From an uncultured Pseudomonadota bacterium (GTDB taxonomy: Bacteria > Bdellovibrionota_B > Oligoflexia > Oligoflexales > CAILAO01), in contig CAILAO010000093.1 of assembly GCA_903832105.1 (NCBI GenBank), positions 1 through 5,386 on the forward strand: 5,386 nucleotides of DNA, in the 5' to 3' direction. Position 1 is the first letter of the stretch; the number at the start of each line of letters is the position of its first letter. The notes beneath the pieces were generated by a model. It had not been told where the DNA came from and did not search any database. It saw only the letters and a program-made list of their open reading frames with translations. The position numbers and the translations under genes are program-made. Positions 5,353-5,386 of this stretch are shown here, piece after piece.

Positions 5353-5386
5353 TAGCGCATAAATATTTTTATATTTTTTTGAAAAA
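5353..5386. other. AT-rich low-complexity edge with a small A/T hairpin
   Basis: AAATAT (5361-5366) and ATATTT (5371-5376) flank four T residues and are followed by more T residues. The result is a purely A/T stem-loop and T-run on the plus strand. It is too weak to call a terminator, and no plus-strand gene precedes it within the window. No coding sequence is visible here. Confidence 0.3.

Noticed and set aside
1..5386. Window length equals that of the phiX174 genome
   Set aside because: The gene content (minus-strand methyltransferases, MBL hydrolase, exported proteins) is cellular and bears no resemblance to phiX174; the length is a coincidence or a window choice.

Overview
The window comes from a bacterial chromosome that looks Gram-negative, with a moderately AT-rich base composition. 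That reading rests on a secreted protein with a glycine-rich, barrel-like C-terminal part and on a probable lipoprotein with a long Pro/Thr/Glu linker. The phylum cannot be fixed from the sequence. A Bdellovibrio-like or other deep proteobacterial relative is only a guess. There is no sign of phage, transposase, plasmid or CRISPR content.

Layout, left to right. Bases 2-124 hold the last 40 codons of a plus-strand gene that starts outside the window. Bases 125-548 carry no convincing gene but are rich in secondary structure: a hairpin over the plus-strand stop codon, a 145-base fold closed by about 23 base pairs (144-288) with an inner palindrome, a second large inverted repeat (398-464), and a probable minus-strand terminator (455-517). 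The rest of the window is five minus-strand genes. In transcription order, from right to left, they are: a probable lipoprotein (4005-5258); a secreted protein of unknown function (3088-3918); a metallo-beta-lactamase-fold hydrolase of the PhnP-like type (2280-3071); a class I SAM-dependent methyltransferase of the RlmI-related COG1092 type (1373-2266); and a SPOUT (SpoU/TrmH-type) RNA 2'-O-ribose methyltransferase (549-1376).

The last four genes are spaced 16 bases, 13 bases and a 4-base overlap, so they are very likely one operon. It ends in the structured region that converges with the plus-strand gene. The lipoprotein gene is 80 bases upstream of the secreted-protein gene and may be separate or may read through. 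The two methyltransferases probably modify rRNA or tRNA. The hydrolase and the two envelope proteins have no obvious link to that job, so the operon is mixed.

The most unusual signal is the long imperfect stem at 144-288, a candidate structured RNA or small palindromic element on the plus strand. Next are two upstream inverted copies of the Shine-Dalgarno segment, one ahead of each envelope-protein gene. No complete, recognisably new system is visible.
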